Below are positions 16,485 through 23,756 of a stretch of 64,000 bases of DNA, in pieces. The stretch's first letter is position 1. Every line of letters starts with the position of its first letter. A model generated the notes under the pieces. That model had not been told where the DNA came from and did not search any database. It was given only the letters and a program-made list of their open reading frames with translations. Position numbers and translations under genes: made by a program. The stretch is from Bacteroidota bacterium. Its GTDB lineage: Bacteria; Bacteroidota; Bacteroidia; Flavobacteriales; Weeksellaceae. The stretch is taken from the NCBI GenBank assembly GCA_023394415.1, contig JAEXAR010000040.1, positions 1-64,000 of the forward strand. The letters run 5' to 3'.

Positions 16485-18692
16485 ATGAAAATAAATTTAT
16501 CCAACTGCGACAGAGAGCCCATACATATACCCGGCAAAATACAAAGCTATGGTTATTTAATTGCTCTTGAAATCACATCACAAAGAATCGCATTCTGCAG
16601 TGAAAATATTCATGAAATTTTTGATGTGCCACATCAGGAAGTTTTGGGTAAATCATTGGATATTTTTCAAAAAGAAACCTCCTGCTATGCTAATTATGAA
16701 CGTTTTGAAGCGCAGATACACAGCATACTGAATGAAGGTATGAAAGATATGTATAACTCAATGGTTATCAATATACACGGCAAGCCTTACCATTCCGTAT
16801 TTTCTATTTCGGGAAAATATCTAGTTATTGAATTCGAAAGTGTTATTTCAGACATCAGGGAAAAAAACAGAATTAATAATGTGGTTCGTAAGCTGGTAAA
16901 TGAAGATGATTTCGAGCAAGTACTGAAAGATGTTTCAAAAGAAGTAAAAAATCTTATAGGTTATGATCGCGTGATGATTTATCAATTTCTGGAAGATGAT
17001 TCCGGTAAAGTGGTAGCAGAGGCTAAAAAGGATAATCTGGATAGTTATATGGATCTTCACTTTCCTGAATCTGACATTCCTAAACAGGCTAGAGCACTTT
17101 ATTTGCTTAACAAAACCCGATTAATTGCAGACGTATTTTCAGAAAACAGCAAAGTTTATTCGGAAACGGATGAGATTCTGGATATGACGCACTGTAAATC
17201 TAGAGCTGTTTCACCGATGCATATTGAATATCTGAAAAATATGGGTGTAAAATCCAGCTTCAGTGTTTCAATCGTGGTAGATAATAAACTTTGGGGCTTA
17301 ATTGCCTGCCATCATTATGAGGCCAAGAGAATTGATTTTGAGCTCCGCCAAATTGCAGAACTTTTAGGAGAGATTATTTCTTTGGTGGTGAATGTAAAAT
17401 CTAAAGAAGTCAACTCACAGCTTGAAAACAGTTTCAGAAAAATACATCAGGATTTTGTAGAAAAACTTTTGATGGACGATTATATCGATTCAATCCTCAT
17501 CCGCAACGACAGTAATTTGCTGAATGTAACTGAGGCAACAGGAGTATCGATGTATTTTGAAGACAATTACCACAAGCTTGGCGATACACCTCCTAAAGAT
17601 TATGTGAGAAGGATTCTTACTTGGTATCTTGCCAATTTTGAAGATGAAGTTTTCCACACCAATAAACTGGCAGATCATTTTCCTGAAGCCATCAAATATA
17701 AAGATTGTTGTGCCGGTATTTTAATCGTTGTGTTAAGTCGTGAAACCGGTGATGCTATCATTTGGTTTAAACCTGAAAAAGTAGGTGTTATACAGTGGGC
17801 TGGAAAACCTGAAAAAGCTGTTAAAGAGCGTTTGCAAAATGGGGAGATAATCTACGGAATACACCCAAGAAAATCTTTTGAAGCTTATGCTGAAAAAATA
17901 TCAAACCGCTCAGAAAATTGGAGTATGGCAGAGATTAAATCAGCAGAAAGGGTGAAGCAAATTGTTTTGGAAAGCACGCTTCTTAATAAAACCAAAGAAC
18001 TCAAAAACCTTAATGATAGGTTGAAAGAAGCTTATGATGAGCTTGATACTTTTGCATACACCATTTCACACGATCTTAAAACACCTTTAACCGTGATGAA
18101 GGCCAATGCACAAGTATTGTATCGTGTTGCGAAAGATGATTTTATGAAAGAAAAAATTGCTAAAATCATTAACGGCACCAATGAAATGACGGAAATGATG
18201 GATAAAATCCTGAACCTCACCAAGCTTAATTATTCCGAAGTTTTATTCGATACCATCGAAATGAAACCGCTGATAAAAAAGATTGTGGAAGAGTGCATCA
18301 TCGCCTACAATAATCCTAAAACCGAAGTAAGAATTGGTGAAATATACGATTTAAGAGGCGACCAGATAATGATTTACCAGCTGTTTACCAACCTTATCGG
18401 AAACGCCATAAAATATTCTTCAAAAGTAGAGAGCCCTGTCATTCAGGTAGATTCCCGTTCAGAGAAGGGTACAACAATTTATGAGGTAAAAGATAACGGA
18501 ATAGGAATGAACCCGGAAGATCTGCCTAAAATATTTGAACTTTTCACAAGATTTTCTAACGCCAAAGCATTTGGCGGCAGCGGAGTTGGGATGACGATCG
18601 TGAAAAGAATTATGGATAAGCACCACGGCGAAATAGGCATTACCAGCAAGGTTGGGGAAGGCACAACTTTCATTTTGAAATTTAATCAGTAA
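16485..18692 (+). CDS. bphP: Bacteriophytochrome sensor histidine kinase
   Basis: This is a red/far-red light sensor kinase of 735 residues, with domains in the order PAS (8-115), GAF (135-310), PHY (320-490), HisKA (505-575) and HATPase (620-735). The biliverdin-attachment cysteine is Cys8 in NCDREPIHIPG, matching Cys24 of the Deinococcus protein. GAF motifs PESDIPKQARALY and SPMHIEYLKNMGV (chromophore histidine) and the PHY tongue motifs WAGKP and PRKSF are present. The phospho-acceptor histidine is near residue 528 in TISHDLKTPL, and the ATP-lid glycines are at DNGIGM and GSGVGM. The stop codon abuts the start of a heme oxygenase, which would supply the biliverdin. No response regulator is adjacent. 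Confidence 0.95.
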   Translation: MKINLSNCDREPIHIPGKIQSYGYLIALEITSQRIAFCSENIHEIFDVPHQEVLGKSLDIFQKETSCYANYERFEAQIHSILNEGMKDMYNSMVINIHGKPYHSVFSISGKYLVIEFESVISDIREKNRINNVVRKLVNEDDFEQVLKDVSKEVKNLIGYDRVMIYQFLEDDSGKVVAEAKKDNLDSYMDLHFPESDIPKQARALYLLNKTRLIADVFSENSKVYSETDEILDMTHCKSRAVSPMHIEYLKNMGVKSSFSVSIVVDNKLWGLIACHHYEAKRIDFELRQIAELLGEIISLVVNVKSKEVNSQLENSFRKIHQDFVEKLLMDDYIDSILIRNDSNLLNVTEATGVSMYFEDNYHKLGDTPPKDYVRRILTWYLANFEDEVFHTNKLADHFPEAIKYKDCCAGILIVVLSRETGDAIIWFKPEKVGVIQWAGKPEKAVKERLQNGEIIYGIHPRKSFEAYAEKISNRSENWSMAEIKSAERVKQIVLESTLLNKTKELKNLNDRLKEAYDELDTFAYTISHDLKTPLTVMKANAQVLYRVAKDDFMKEKIAKIINGTNEMTEMMDKILNLTKLNYSEVLFDTIEMKPLIKKIVEECIIAYNNPKTEVRIGEIYDLRGDQIMIYQLFTNLIGNAIKYSSKVESPVIQVDSRSEKGTTIYEVKDNGIGMNPEDLPKIFELFTRFSNAKAFGGSGVGMTIVKRIMDKHHGEIGITSKVGEGTTFILKFNQ

Positions 18693-19244
18693 ATGACAGC
18701 AGCATATTTAAAAGAACAAACTAAACCCCTGCACGATGCGCTGGAGCAGAAAATGATGGTGAGTAAAATTTTCAACCGGACTTTAAAGAAGGACGTTTAT
18801 TTTAAAATTCTTAAAGTCAATTTGCTGGTACATCAGAAGATTGAACCTGTCATCAACTCAAATCTACCTGATAATATAAAATCTGAACTGAATATTGAAG
18901 AAAGGCAGAAAACTCCACATTTAATCAATGATATTGGAAGTCTTAATGAAAATATTAATTCTGATTTCCAATTAAACAATTCAGATGAAGCATTAGGTGC
19001 GCTTTATGTTTTGGAAGGCGCAAGTTTAGGAGGAAATGTCATTAAAAAACAGTTGCTTCAAAACCCTGAATTTGCAGATGTCTCATTTCACTATTACGGA
19101 ATGTATGGCGAAAAGCTTTCAGAAAACTGGAAATCTTTTTTAAAAATTTTGGAAGAAAATGTTTCGGATAAATACGCTGCACTTTCTGGGGCAAGCAAGA
19201 CTTATCACCTTTTTTTAAAGTCTGCGGAATCCACAATGCAATAA
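18693..19244 (+). CDS. bphO: Heme oxygenase (biliverdin-forming)
   Basis: 183 residues of the heme oxygenase family, which opens heme to biliverdin, CO and iron. The heme-ligand histidine is His15 in TKPLHDALEQ, and the distal helix reads EALGALYVLEGASLGGNVI (GALYVLEGA is the family signature). Its ATG directly follows the bphP stop codon, so the pair forms an operon that makes both photoreceptor and chromophore. Confidence 0.93.
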   Translation: MTAAYLKEQTKPLHDALEQKMMVSKIFNRTLKKDVYFKILKVNLLVHQKIEPVINSNLPDNIKSELNIEERQKTPHLINDIGSLNENINSDFQLNNSDEALGALYVLEGASLGGNVIKKQLLQNPEFADVSFHYYGMYGEKLSENWKSFLKILEENVSDKYAALSGASKTYHLFLKSAESTMQ

Positions 19245-19323
19245 ATTTTCTTTATAGAAATTAAAGGTCAGATTTTTGATATTAAAGATCATAAAACTAT
19301 CTTTATCTAAATTATTGGGATTG

Positions 19324-19773
19324 ATGCAGCAGAAAAATTATTCTAAAAGAGACATCAGAGATTTTGTAAATGATTCTATTTCAGGTAAGATTAAAACACT
19401 TGAGTTTTATCTCAATTTCACTTTGGACGCAAGTCGTGATTTGAAGAAAACGGCAAAATACGACAGTTTTCGGGAGGAAATGCAGGAAGAAATCTACCAC
19501 CTCGATAAGCAAATGGCCTCACTAAAGGCGATGAAGCAAAAGATGCTCCGTGTCATCAATTCACCAACCCATATCGTACAACTTGGCTCTCTCGTGATAA
19601 CTAACAAAGCCAGGTTTTACATTTCAGTTTCTTTAGGTGAATTTTTCTTTGAAGGTGACCGTTTTTATGCCATTTCAGAAGAAAGTCCAATGGCGCAAAT
19701 GATGAAAGGGAAAGAAGTAGGTGATGAATTTGTATTGAATAAAATTCACCAGAAAATTGAAAATATTTTGTAG
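19324..19773 (+). CDS. GreA/GreB-like protein
   Basis: 149 residues. A coiled-coil first half (MQEEIYHLDKQMASLKAMKQKM) is followed by a small beta domain with VQLGSLVITNKARFYISVSLG and the C-terminal GKEVGDEFVLNKIHQKIENIL. This layout matches the transcript-cleavage-factor family, although the sequence is divergent and such proteins are often mislabelled 3-oxoacyl-ACP synthase in flavobacteria. The ATG at 19324 is preferred to a TTG 48 bases upstream. Whether it binds RNA polymerase is not shown. Confidence 0.7.
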   Translation: MQQKNYSKRDIRDFVNDSISGKIKTLEFYLNFTLDASRDLKKTAKYDSFREEMQEEIYHLDKQMASLKAMKQKMLRVINSPTHIVQLGSLVITNKARFYISVSLGEFFFEGDRFYAISEESPMAQMMKGKEVGDEFVLNKIHQKIENIL

Positions 19774-19837
19774 AAAGTTGATAAATTCTCAAGATTTCAA
19801 ATCATTAGAAGGTATTTTTATTTCTTATTTTAGCTGA

Positions 19838-20347
19838 ATGAATCCTGAAGCATTAAAACAAATCATACAATCTCGTAGAAGCATTTTCCCAAAAGATTAT
19901 AGCGGTGACACAATTCCTCAAAATATTTTAGAAGAAATTCTTTATTCTGCCTCACTTGCTCCGAATCATAAGCGTACAAAACCATTTCACTTCAAACTGT
20001 TTCAGGGTGAAGAAAAAAATCAACTGGGACAGCAACTTGCAAAAATTTATAAGGAAATTACGAAACCTGAAACATTTCTAGAAAAAAAATATCTTGATAT
20101 TTCTTTAAAAATTGAAAAATCAAACGCTTTGGTAGCAGTATGTGTCAATTTTTCGGGATTGGTACCAGAATGGGAAGAGATTGCTGCTGTAGCAATGGGT
20201 GTGCAGAATATGTACTTAACCTGTACCGCAAATAACGTCGGATGTTATTGGAGTACGCCCAATATGAAAGATTATATTGGTGATTACCTTGGTTTAGAAG
20301 AAAACCAAAAATGTCTCGGTTTTTTCTATACGGGGATGAAACTCTAA
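19838..20347 (+). CDS. Nitroreductase-family protein
   Basis: 169 residues of the FMN-dependent nitroreductase fold, short YdjA-like form. FMN-binding SRRSIFPKDYSGDTIP is at the start, SASLAPNHKRTKPFHF near residue 45, and AVAMGVQNMYLTCTANNVGCYW near 120. The substrate is unknown. It stands alone between the GreA-like gene and rpsP. Confidence 0.88.
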   Translation: MNPEALKQIIQSRRSIFPKDYSGDTIPQNILEEILYSASLAPNHKRTKPFHFKLFQGEEKNQLGQQLAKIYKEITKPETFLEKKYLDISLKIEKSNALVAVCVNFSGLVPEWEEIAAVAMGVQNMYLTCTANNVGCYWSTPNMKDYIGDYLGLEENQKCLGFFYTGMKL

Positions 20348-20364
20348 ATTGTTACATTATTAGG

Positions 20365-20394
20365 TTGTTACATTAAAAATTTTTATTATTTTTG
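20365..20394 (+). promoter_or_regulatory. rpsP promoter
   Basis: TTG at 20365-20367, a 19-base spacer, then TATTTTTG at 20387-20394. The leader before the ATG at 20441 would be about 42 bases. Confidence 0.65.
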
Positions 20395-20440
20395 CAGACT
20401 TAAATATTAACCGGGACGAGTTCCCCAAAATTAAAACAAT

Positions 20441-21085
20441 ATGTCAGTAAAAATTAGATTACAAAGACACGGTAAAAAAGGGAAACCTTTCTTCCACATC
20501 GTGGTTGCAGATTCAAGAGCAAGAAGAGATGGTAGATTCATCGAAAAACTTGGAACTTACAACCCAATTACTAACCCTGCTACAATTGAATTGAATGTAG
20601 ATTCAGCTGTAAAATGGTTAAACAATGGTGCACAACCAACTGATACTGCAAGAGCGATTCTTTCTTACAAAGGTGCACTTTACAAAAAACACTTACAAGG
20701 TGGTGTTGCTAAAGGTGCTTTTGATGAAGCTGAAGCAGAAAAAAGATTCAATGCTTGGTTAGAAAACAAAGAAAAAGCTGTAGCTGGTAAAGCTGAAGGT
20801 TTGGCAACTGCTAAAGCTGATGCTAAAAAAGCAGCTCTAGAAGCTGAACAAAAAGTAAACACAGATAGACTTGCTGCACAACAAGCTGTTTTAGCTGAAG
20901 CTAAAGCTGCTGAAGAAGTTGCAAATGCTCCTGCTGAAGAAGTGGCTGAAGCAACTGAAGAAGCTGCTCCTGTTGCAGAAGAAGGTGTTGAAGCTCCTGT
21001 AGCTGAGGCAACTGAAGATACTCCTGCTGCTGAAGCGACTGAAGAAGCTCCTGTAGCTGAAGACAACAAAGAAGAGCAAGCTTAA
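20441..21085 (+). CDS. rpsP: 30S ribosomal protein S16 with long Ala/Glu-rich C-terminal extension
   Basis: Residues 1-80 are a normal S16 (VKIRLQRHGKKGKPFFHIVVADSRARRDGRFIEKLGTYNP). The remaining 130 or so residues are an extension, first helical and charged (EAEKRFNAWLENKEKAV), then a low-complexity run of Ala, Glu, Val, Pro and Thr. Typical S16 is 80-90 residues; extended forms occur in Bacteroidetes. The tail probably projects from the ribosome. It is followed by a terminator and rimM, the usual processing factor partner. Confidence 0.96.
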   Translation: MSVKIRLQRHGKKGKPFFHIVVADSRARRDGRFIEKLGTYNPITNPATIELNVDSAVKWLNNGAQPTDTARAILSYKGALYKKHLQGGVAKGAFDEAEAEKRFNAWLENKEKAVAGKAEGLATAKADAKKAALEAEQKVNTDRLAAQQAVLAEAKAAEEVANAPAEEVAEATEEAAPVAEEGVEAPVAEATEDTPAAEATEEAPVAEDNKEEQA

Positions 21086-21109
21086 TCGCTTTTCTACAAT
21101 ATTTAAAAT

Positions 21110-21140
21110 AGAGATGTCAGTTTGGCATCTCTGTTTTTTT
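21110..21140 (+). terminator. Terminator or attenuator between rpsP and rimM
   Basis: A seven-base stem (AGAGATG at 21110-21116 with CATCTCT at 21126-21132) is followed by T residues. It lies 42 bases before the rimM start, so rimM is read through it or has its own start. Confidence 0.75.
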
Positions 21141-21181
21141 GGATTGCATTTTGTATTAAAAAATTTAGATCAAGTAAAATC

Positions 21182-21724
21182 ATGAGAAAAGAAGACTGCT
21201 ATTTATTAGGAAAAATTACCCGTAAACATGGCCTTGCCGGAAATGTAGTTTTAAAACTGGATACCGACCAACCTGAATTTTACAACAAGTTGGAAGGAAT
21301 CTTTGTGGAAATTAACGGATTGCTAGTGCCTTTTTTTATTGATAAACAACAATGGTCTAAAGATGATACCAAACTGATCTCTTTTAAAAACTCTACCGAT
21401 GCTATGGTGGAGCAATCCATCAATAAGAATGTTTATCTGCCACTTTCTACTTTGCCTAAACTCAGTGGGAAAAGCTTCTACTATCACGAAGTTGTAGGTT
21501 ACAACTTAAAAGATGAAAATGATATCAATTTTGGACTTATTGAATCTGTAAATGATCAAACCGCACAACATTATTTTGTAACCAACTTAAACGGGAAAGA
21601 AATTGTGGTTCCTATCATCAAAGATTGGATTTTGGAGGTAAACCGAGAAGAAAAATATGTTAAAATGCAACTTCCTGAAGGTCTTTTAGATGTTTTTACA
21701 ACAAAGGCGGTGAAAGATGAGTAA
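21182..21724 (+). CDS. rimM: Ribosome maturation factor RimM
   Basis: RimM helps assemble the 30S head domain and binds S19. 180 residues from the ATG at 21182: an N-terminal RimM domain (CYLLGKITRKHGLAGNVVLKLDTD) and a PRC-barrel C-terminal domain (GKSFYYHEVVGYNL, then ngkEIVVPIIKDWILEVNREEKYV). A longer reading from 21122 would start inside the terminator and is rejected. Its place after rpsP is the conserved order. Confidence 0.95.
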   Translation: MRKEDCYLLGKITRKHGLAGNVVLKLDTDQPEFYNKLEGIFVEINGLLVPFFIDKQQWSKDDTKLISFKNSTDAMVEQSINKNVYLPLSTLPKLSGKSFYYHEVVGYNLKDENDINFGLIESVNDQTAQHYFVTNLNGKEIVVPIIKDWILEVNREEKYVKMQLPEGLLDVFTTKAVKDE

Positions 21725-21766
21725 TCATCTTTGGACGCTTGATTTAGTCTTCCAACATAAAAAGTT

Positions 21767-21774
21767 TATCTTTG
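21767..21774 (+). promoter_or_regulatory. Candidate rnpB promoter (-7 element)
   Basis: TATCTTTG ends two or three bases before the 5' strand of the RNase P RNA P1 helix, exactly where a start point is expected. No -33 TTG with good spacing was found. Confidence 0.55.
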
Positions 21775-21776
21775 CA

Positions 21777-22118
21777 ACCCACAGGAAAACCGGCTTGTTG
21801 ATTCTCAATTTTTTTGAGGGTAGGAAAGTCCGGACATCGCAGAGCAGCATAACGGATAACATCCGTCCATAGTAATATGAGGACCAGTGCAACAGAAAGC
21901 AGGTACAGTTCGGCTGTAGTGAAATCAGGTAAACTCTATGCGATGCAATGGTAAGTATATCGATGCTTTACGGAGTAATCTGTAAATAGGAGTGGCTCGT
22001 TCCGAAAATCGAGGGGTAACCAGCTCAAGCTTTGCAGTAATGTAATGCGCAGATAAATAACAGGCATCCCGAAACTTCGGGATTACAGAATCCGGCTTAC
22101 AGGTTTTCCGGTGGGTTT
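21777..22118 (+). ncRNA. rnpB: RNase P RNA
   Basis: This is the catalytic RNA that trims tRNA 5' leaders. The 5' end (ACCCACAGGAAAACC) pairs with the 3' end (GGTTTTCCGGTGGGT) to form P1 with one mismatch. The conserved core appears in order: GGAAAGTCCGGAC near 21822-21835, ACAGAAAGCAG near 21892, and CAGAATCCGGCTTA near 22085-22098. A strong CCCGAAACTTCGGG hairpin sits at about 22068-22081. End positions are accurate to a few bases; the 3' strand of P1 runs into a T-run that may serve as the terminator. Confidence 0.93.
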
Positions 22119-22180
22119 TTCTTATTTCAGTTCAGATGGTTCAATTATTTTGAATTTTAAAATAATTTGAATATTATAAA

Positions 22181-23050
22181 CTATTCATTTTCCAACATTT
22201 TTTTAGCTTCATCAAGTTGTGCGGCTTCTTCAGTGGGGAGTTCAGGATATTTCAATTCCATTTTTTCTAAAGTATCGATGATGATTTGTATGGCTGCTAC
22301 TCTGGCAAACCATTTTTGATCTGCCGGAATAATGTACCAAGGTGCGTGATGTTTTGAGGTTTTAGATATAGCATCTTCATAGGCATCCATATATTTGTCC
22401 CAAAGTGCACGTTCTTTCAGATCGCCCATGCTAAATTTCCAGTTTTTTTCAGGCTCTTTTATTCTGTCCAGAAATCTCTTTTTCTGCTCATCTTTAGAAA
22501 CGTTAAGGAAAATTTTCACAATTTGTGTTCCGTTTTGGGCAAGATGTTTCTCAAAATTTTCGATGCTTTCGTAGCGGTTATCCCAAAACTTTTCATCAAA
22601 CTCTGATACATCGGTCCATACTTTTTCGCTTAAATTGTATTCGGGATGTACCTTGCAAACCAAAACACTTTCGTAATGAGAACGGTTAAAAATTCCGATT
22701 TTACCTTTTTCCGGAAGTGTATTATAATGTCGCCAAAGAAAATCGTGGTTGTACTCTTTATCAGAGGGTGTTTTGAAGCTTGTAACCTCACAACCTTGTG
22801 GATTTACACCGCCAAAAACATGTTCAATCATACTATCTTTGCCTGCAGCATCCATTGCTTGTAGAACGATCAACAGAGATTTACTTCCGTCAGCATACAA
22901 TTTTTCCTGTAGGTCATACAATTTTTTCTTTTCATCCTTAAGCATTTGTTCTCCCTCTTCTTTAGTGAGCTTGCCTTTGTATTGGGTATCAAAGTCTATT
23001 AAGGAGATTTTTCCGTTTGCTAAATAATTGTCGCTGAAATTTAAATCCAT
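22181..23050 (-). CDS. ppk2: Polyphosphate:nucleotide phosphotransferase (PPK2 family)
   Basis: 289 residues. The enzyme moves phosphate from polyphosphate to AMP or ADP. Walker A AMDAAGKDS is at residues 65-73 and Walker B IGIFNRSHYESVLV follows near 120-133. NPQGCEVTSFKTPSDKEYNHDFLWRHY and HAPWYIIPADQKWFARVAA resemble the class III PPK2 enzymes, which can phosphorylate both AMP and ADP; that subclass is inference. The lid-module arginines are visible in KKRFLDRIKEPEKNWKF. Confidence 0.92.
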   Translation of the reverse strand: MDLNFSDNYLANGKISLIDFDTQYKGKLTKEEGEQMLKDEKKKLYDLQEKLYADGSKSLLIVLQAMDAAGKDSMIEHVFGGVNPQGCEVTSFKTPSDKEYNHDFLWRHYNTLPEKGKIGIFNRSHYESVLVCKVHPEYNLSEKVWTDVSEFDEKFWDNRYESIENFEKHLAQNGTQIVKIFLNVSKDEQKKRFLDRIKEPEKNWKFSMGDLKERALWDKYMDAYEDAISKTSKHHAPWYIIPADQKWFARVAAIQIIIDTLEKMELKYPELPTEEAAQLDEAKKMLENE

Positions 23051-23077
23051 GATGCTAAAATTTTAATTAAAAATAAA

Positions 23078-23105
23078 AAAAATCGCCTCAATTGAGACGA
23101 TTTTT
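23078..23105. terminator. Terminator upstream of the PPK2 gene
   Basis: AAAAATCGCCTCAA pairs with its near-complement (one mismatch) and has T-runs on both outer sides. On the minus strand it ends the DUF1573 gene before the PPK2 gene. Confidence 0.7.
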
Positions 23106-23124
23106 GTAGAAATATTTTGTAGAA

Positions 23125-23619
23125 TTACTTTTTAACAGCAACTTTTTTCTTTACTACTTTTTTCTTCGGTGTAGCTTTAGCATTTGGGTTTACACCTGTT
23201 TGTTGCGCTACTGCAGATTTTTCGTTGGCATTTGCAACCGCAACTTCAGAAGCGTTTGGATCAACTTTACCTTTTATAAAAATAACCGATCTTCCGTTTA
23301 CAGGATCATTAGAATATACGTCTATTGATTTTTGAAACTCACCAAGTCCGCCAGTATTATAATGTACTTTAATTTCTCCTGTTTTCCCCGGCATAATCGG
23401 CTCTTTGCTCCAATCTGGCGTTGTACATCCGCAAGAAGGCTGCACTCTGCTAATTACTAAAGGTTTGTCACCTGTATTTTTTACGATGAAGGTTCTGTTT
23501 CCGTCCGAATTTGGTTTTACAGTACCATAATCAAGATTTACCGTGTTGAATGTAATCGTTTGTGCAGAAGCGAAAGCAACTGTACCTAGCAAAAGCATGC
23601 CAGCAAACAATTTTTTCAT
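23125..23619 (-). CDS. DUF1573 domain protein, exported, with Lys-rich tail
   Basis: 164 residues. A signal peptide covers residues 1-20 (ending FASAQ). The DUF1573 (Ig-like) domain occupies about 22-115 and shows the hallmark PSCGCTTPDW and PGKTGEIKVHYN. The C-terminus is a low-complexity tail of Lys, Val, Ala and Pro. The function of the family is unknown; it is common in Bacteroidetes and probably periplasmic. Confidence 0.9.
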   Translation of the reverse strand: MKKLFAGMLLLGTVAFASAQTITFNTVNLDYGTVKPNSDGNRTFIVKNTGDKPLVISRVQPSCGCTTPDWSKEPIMPGKTGEIKVHYNTGGLGEFQKSIDVYSNDPVNGRSVIFIKGKVDPNASEVAVANANEKSAVAQQTGVNPNAKATPKKKVVKKKVAVKK

Positions 23620-23673
23620 AATTTGTCTATTGTTTTAATTTTTTATTACTCTGTTTTGATAAAAATCAGGAAG

Positions 23674-23681
23674 CAAAGTTA
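23674..23681 (-). promoter_or_regulatory. Candidate promoter (-7 element) for the DUF1573 gene
   Basis: TAACTTTG on the minus strand, 55 bases upstream of the ATG at 23619. No -33 element with standard spacing is seen. Confidence 0.4.
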
Positions 23682-23721
23682 AAAATATTTTGAATAAATA
23701 CTTTAAAAATTTACTTTTCCC

Positions 23722-23729
23722 TATTTTTG
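23722..23729 (+). promoter_or_regulatory. Candidate valS promoter (-7 element)
   Basis: TATTTTTG at 23722-23729 lies 27 bases before the valS ATG. Confidence 0.45.
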
Positions 23730-23756
23730 CAAAAATAAAGCCAAAAGATAGATTTT

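Noticed and set aside
20680..21069. 129-codon Ala/Ser-rich frame opposite rpsP
   Set aside because: It is the reverse image of the repetitive GCT/GAA codons of the S16 tail.
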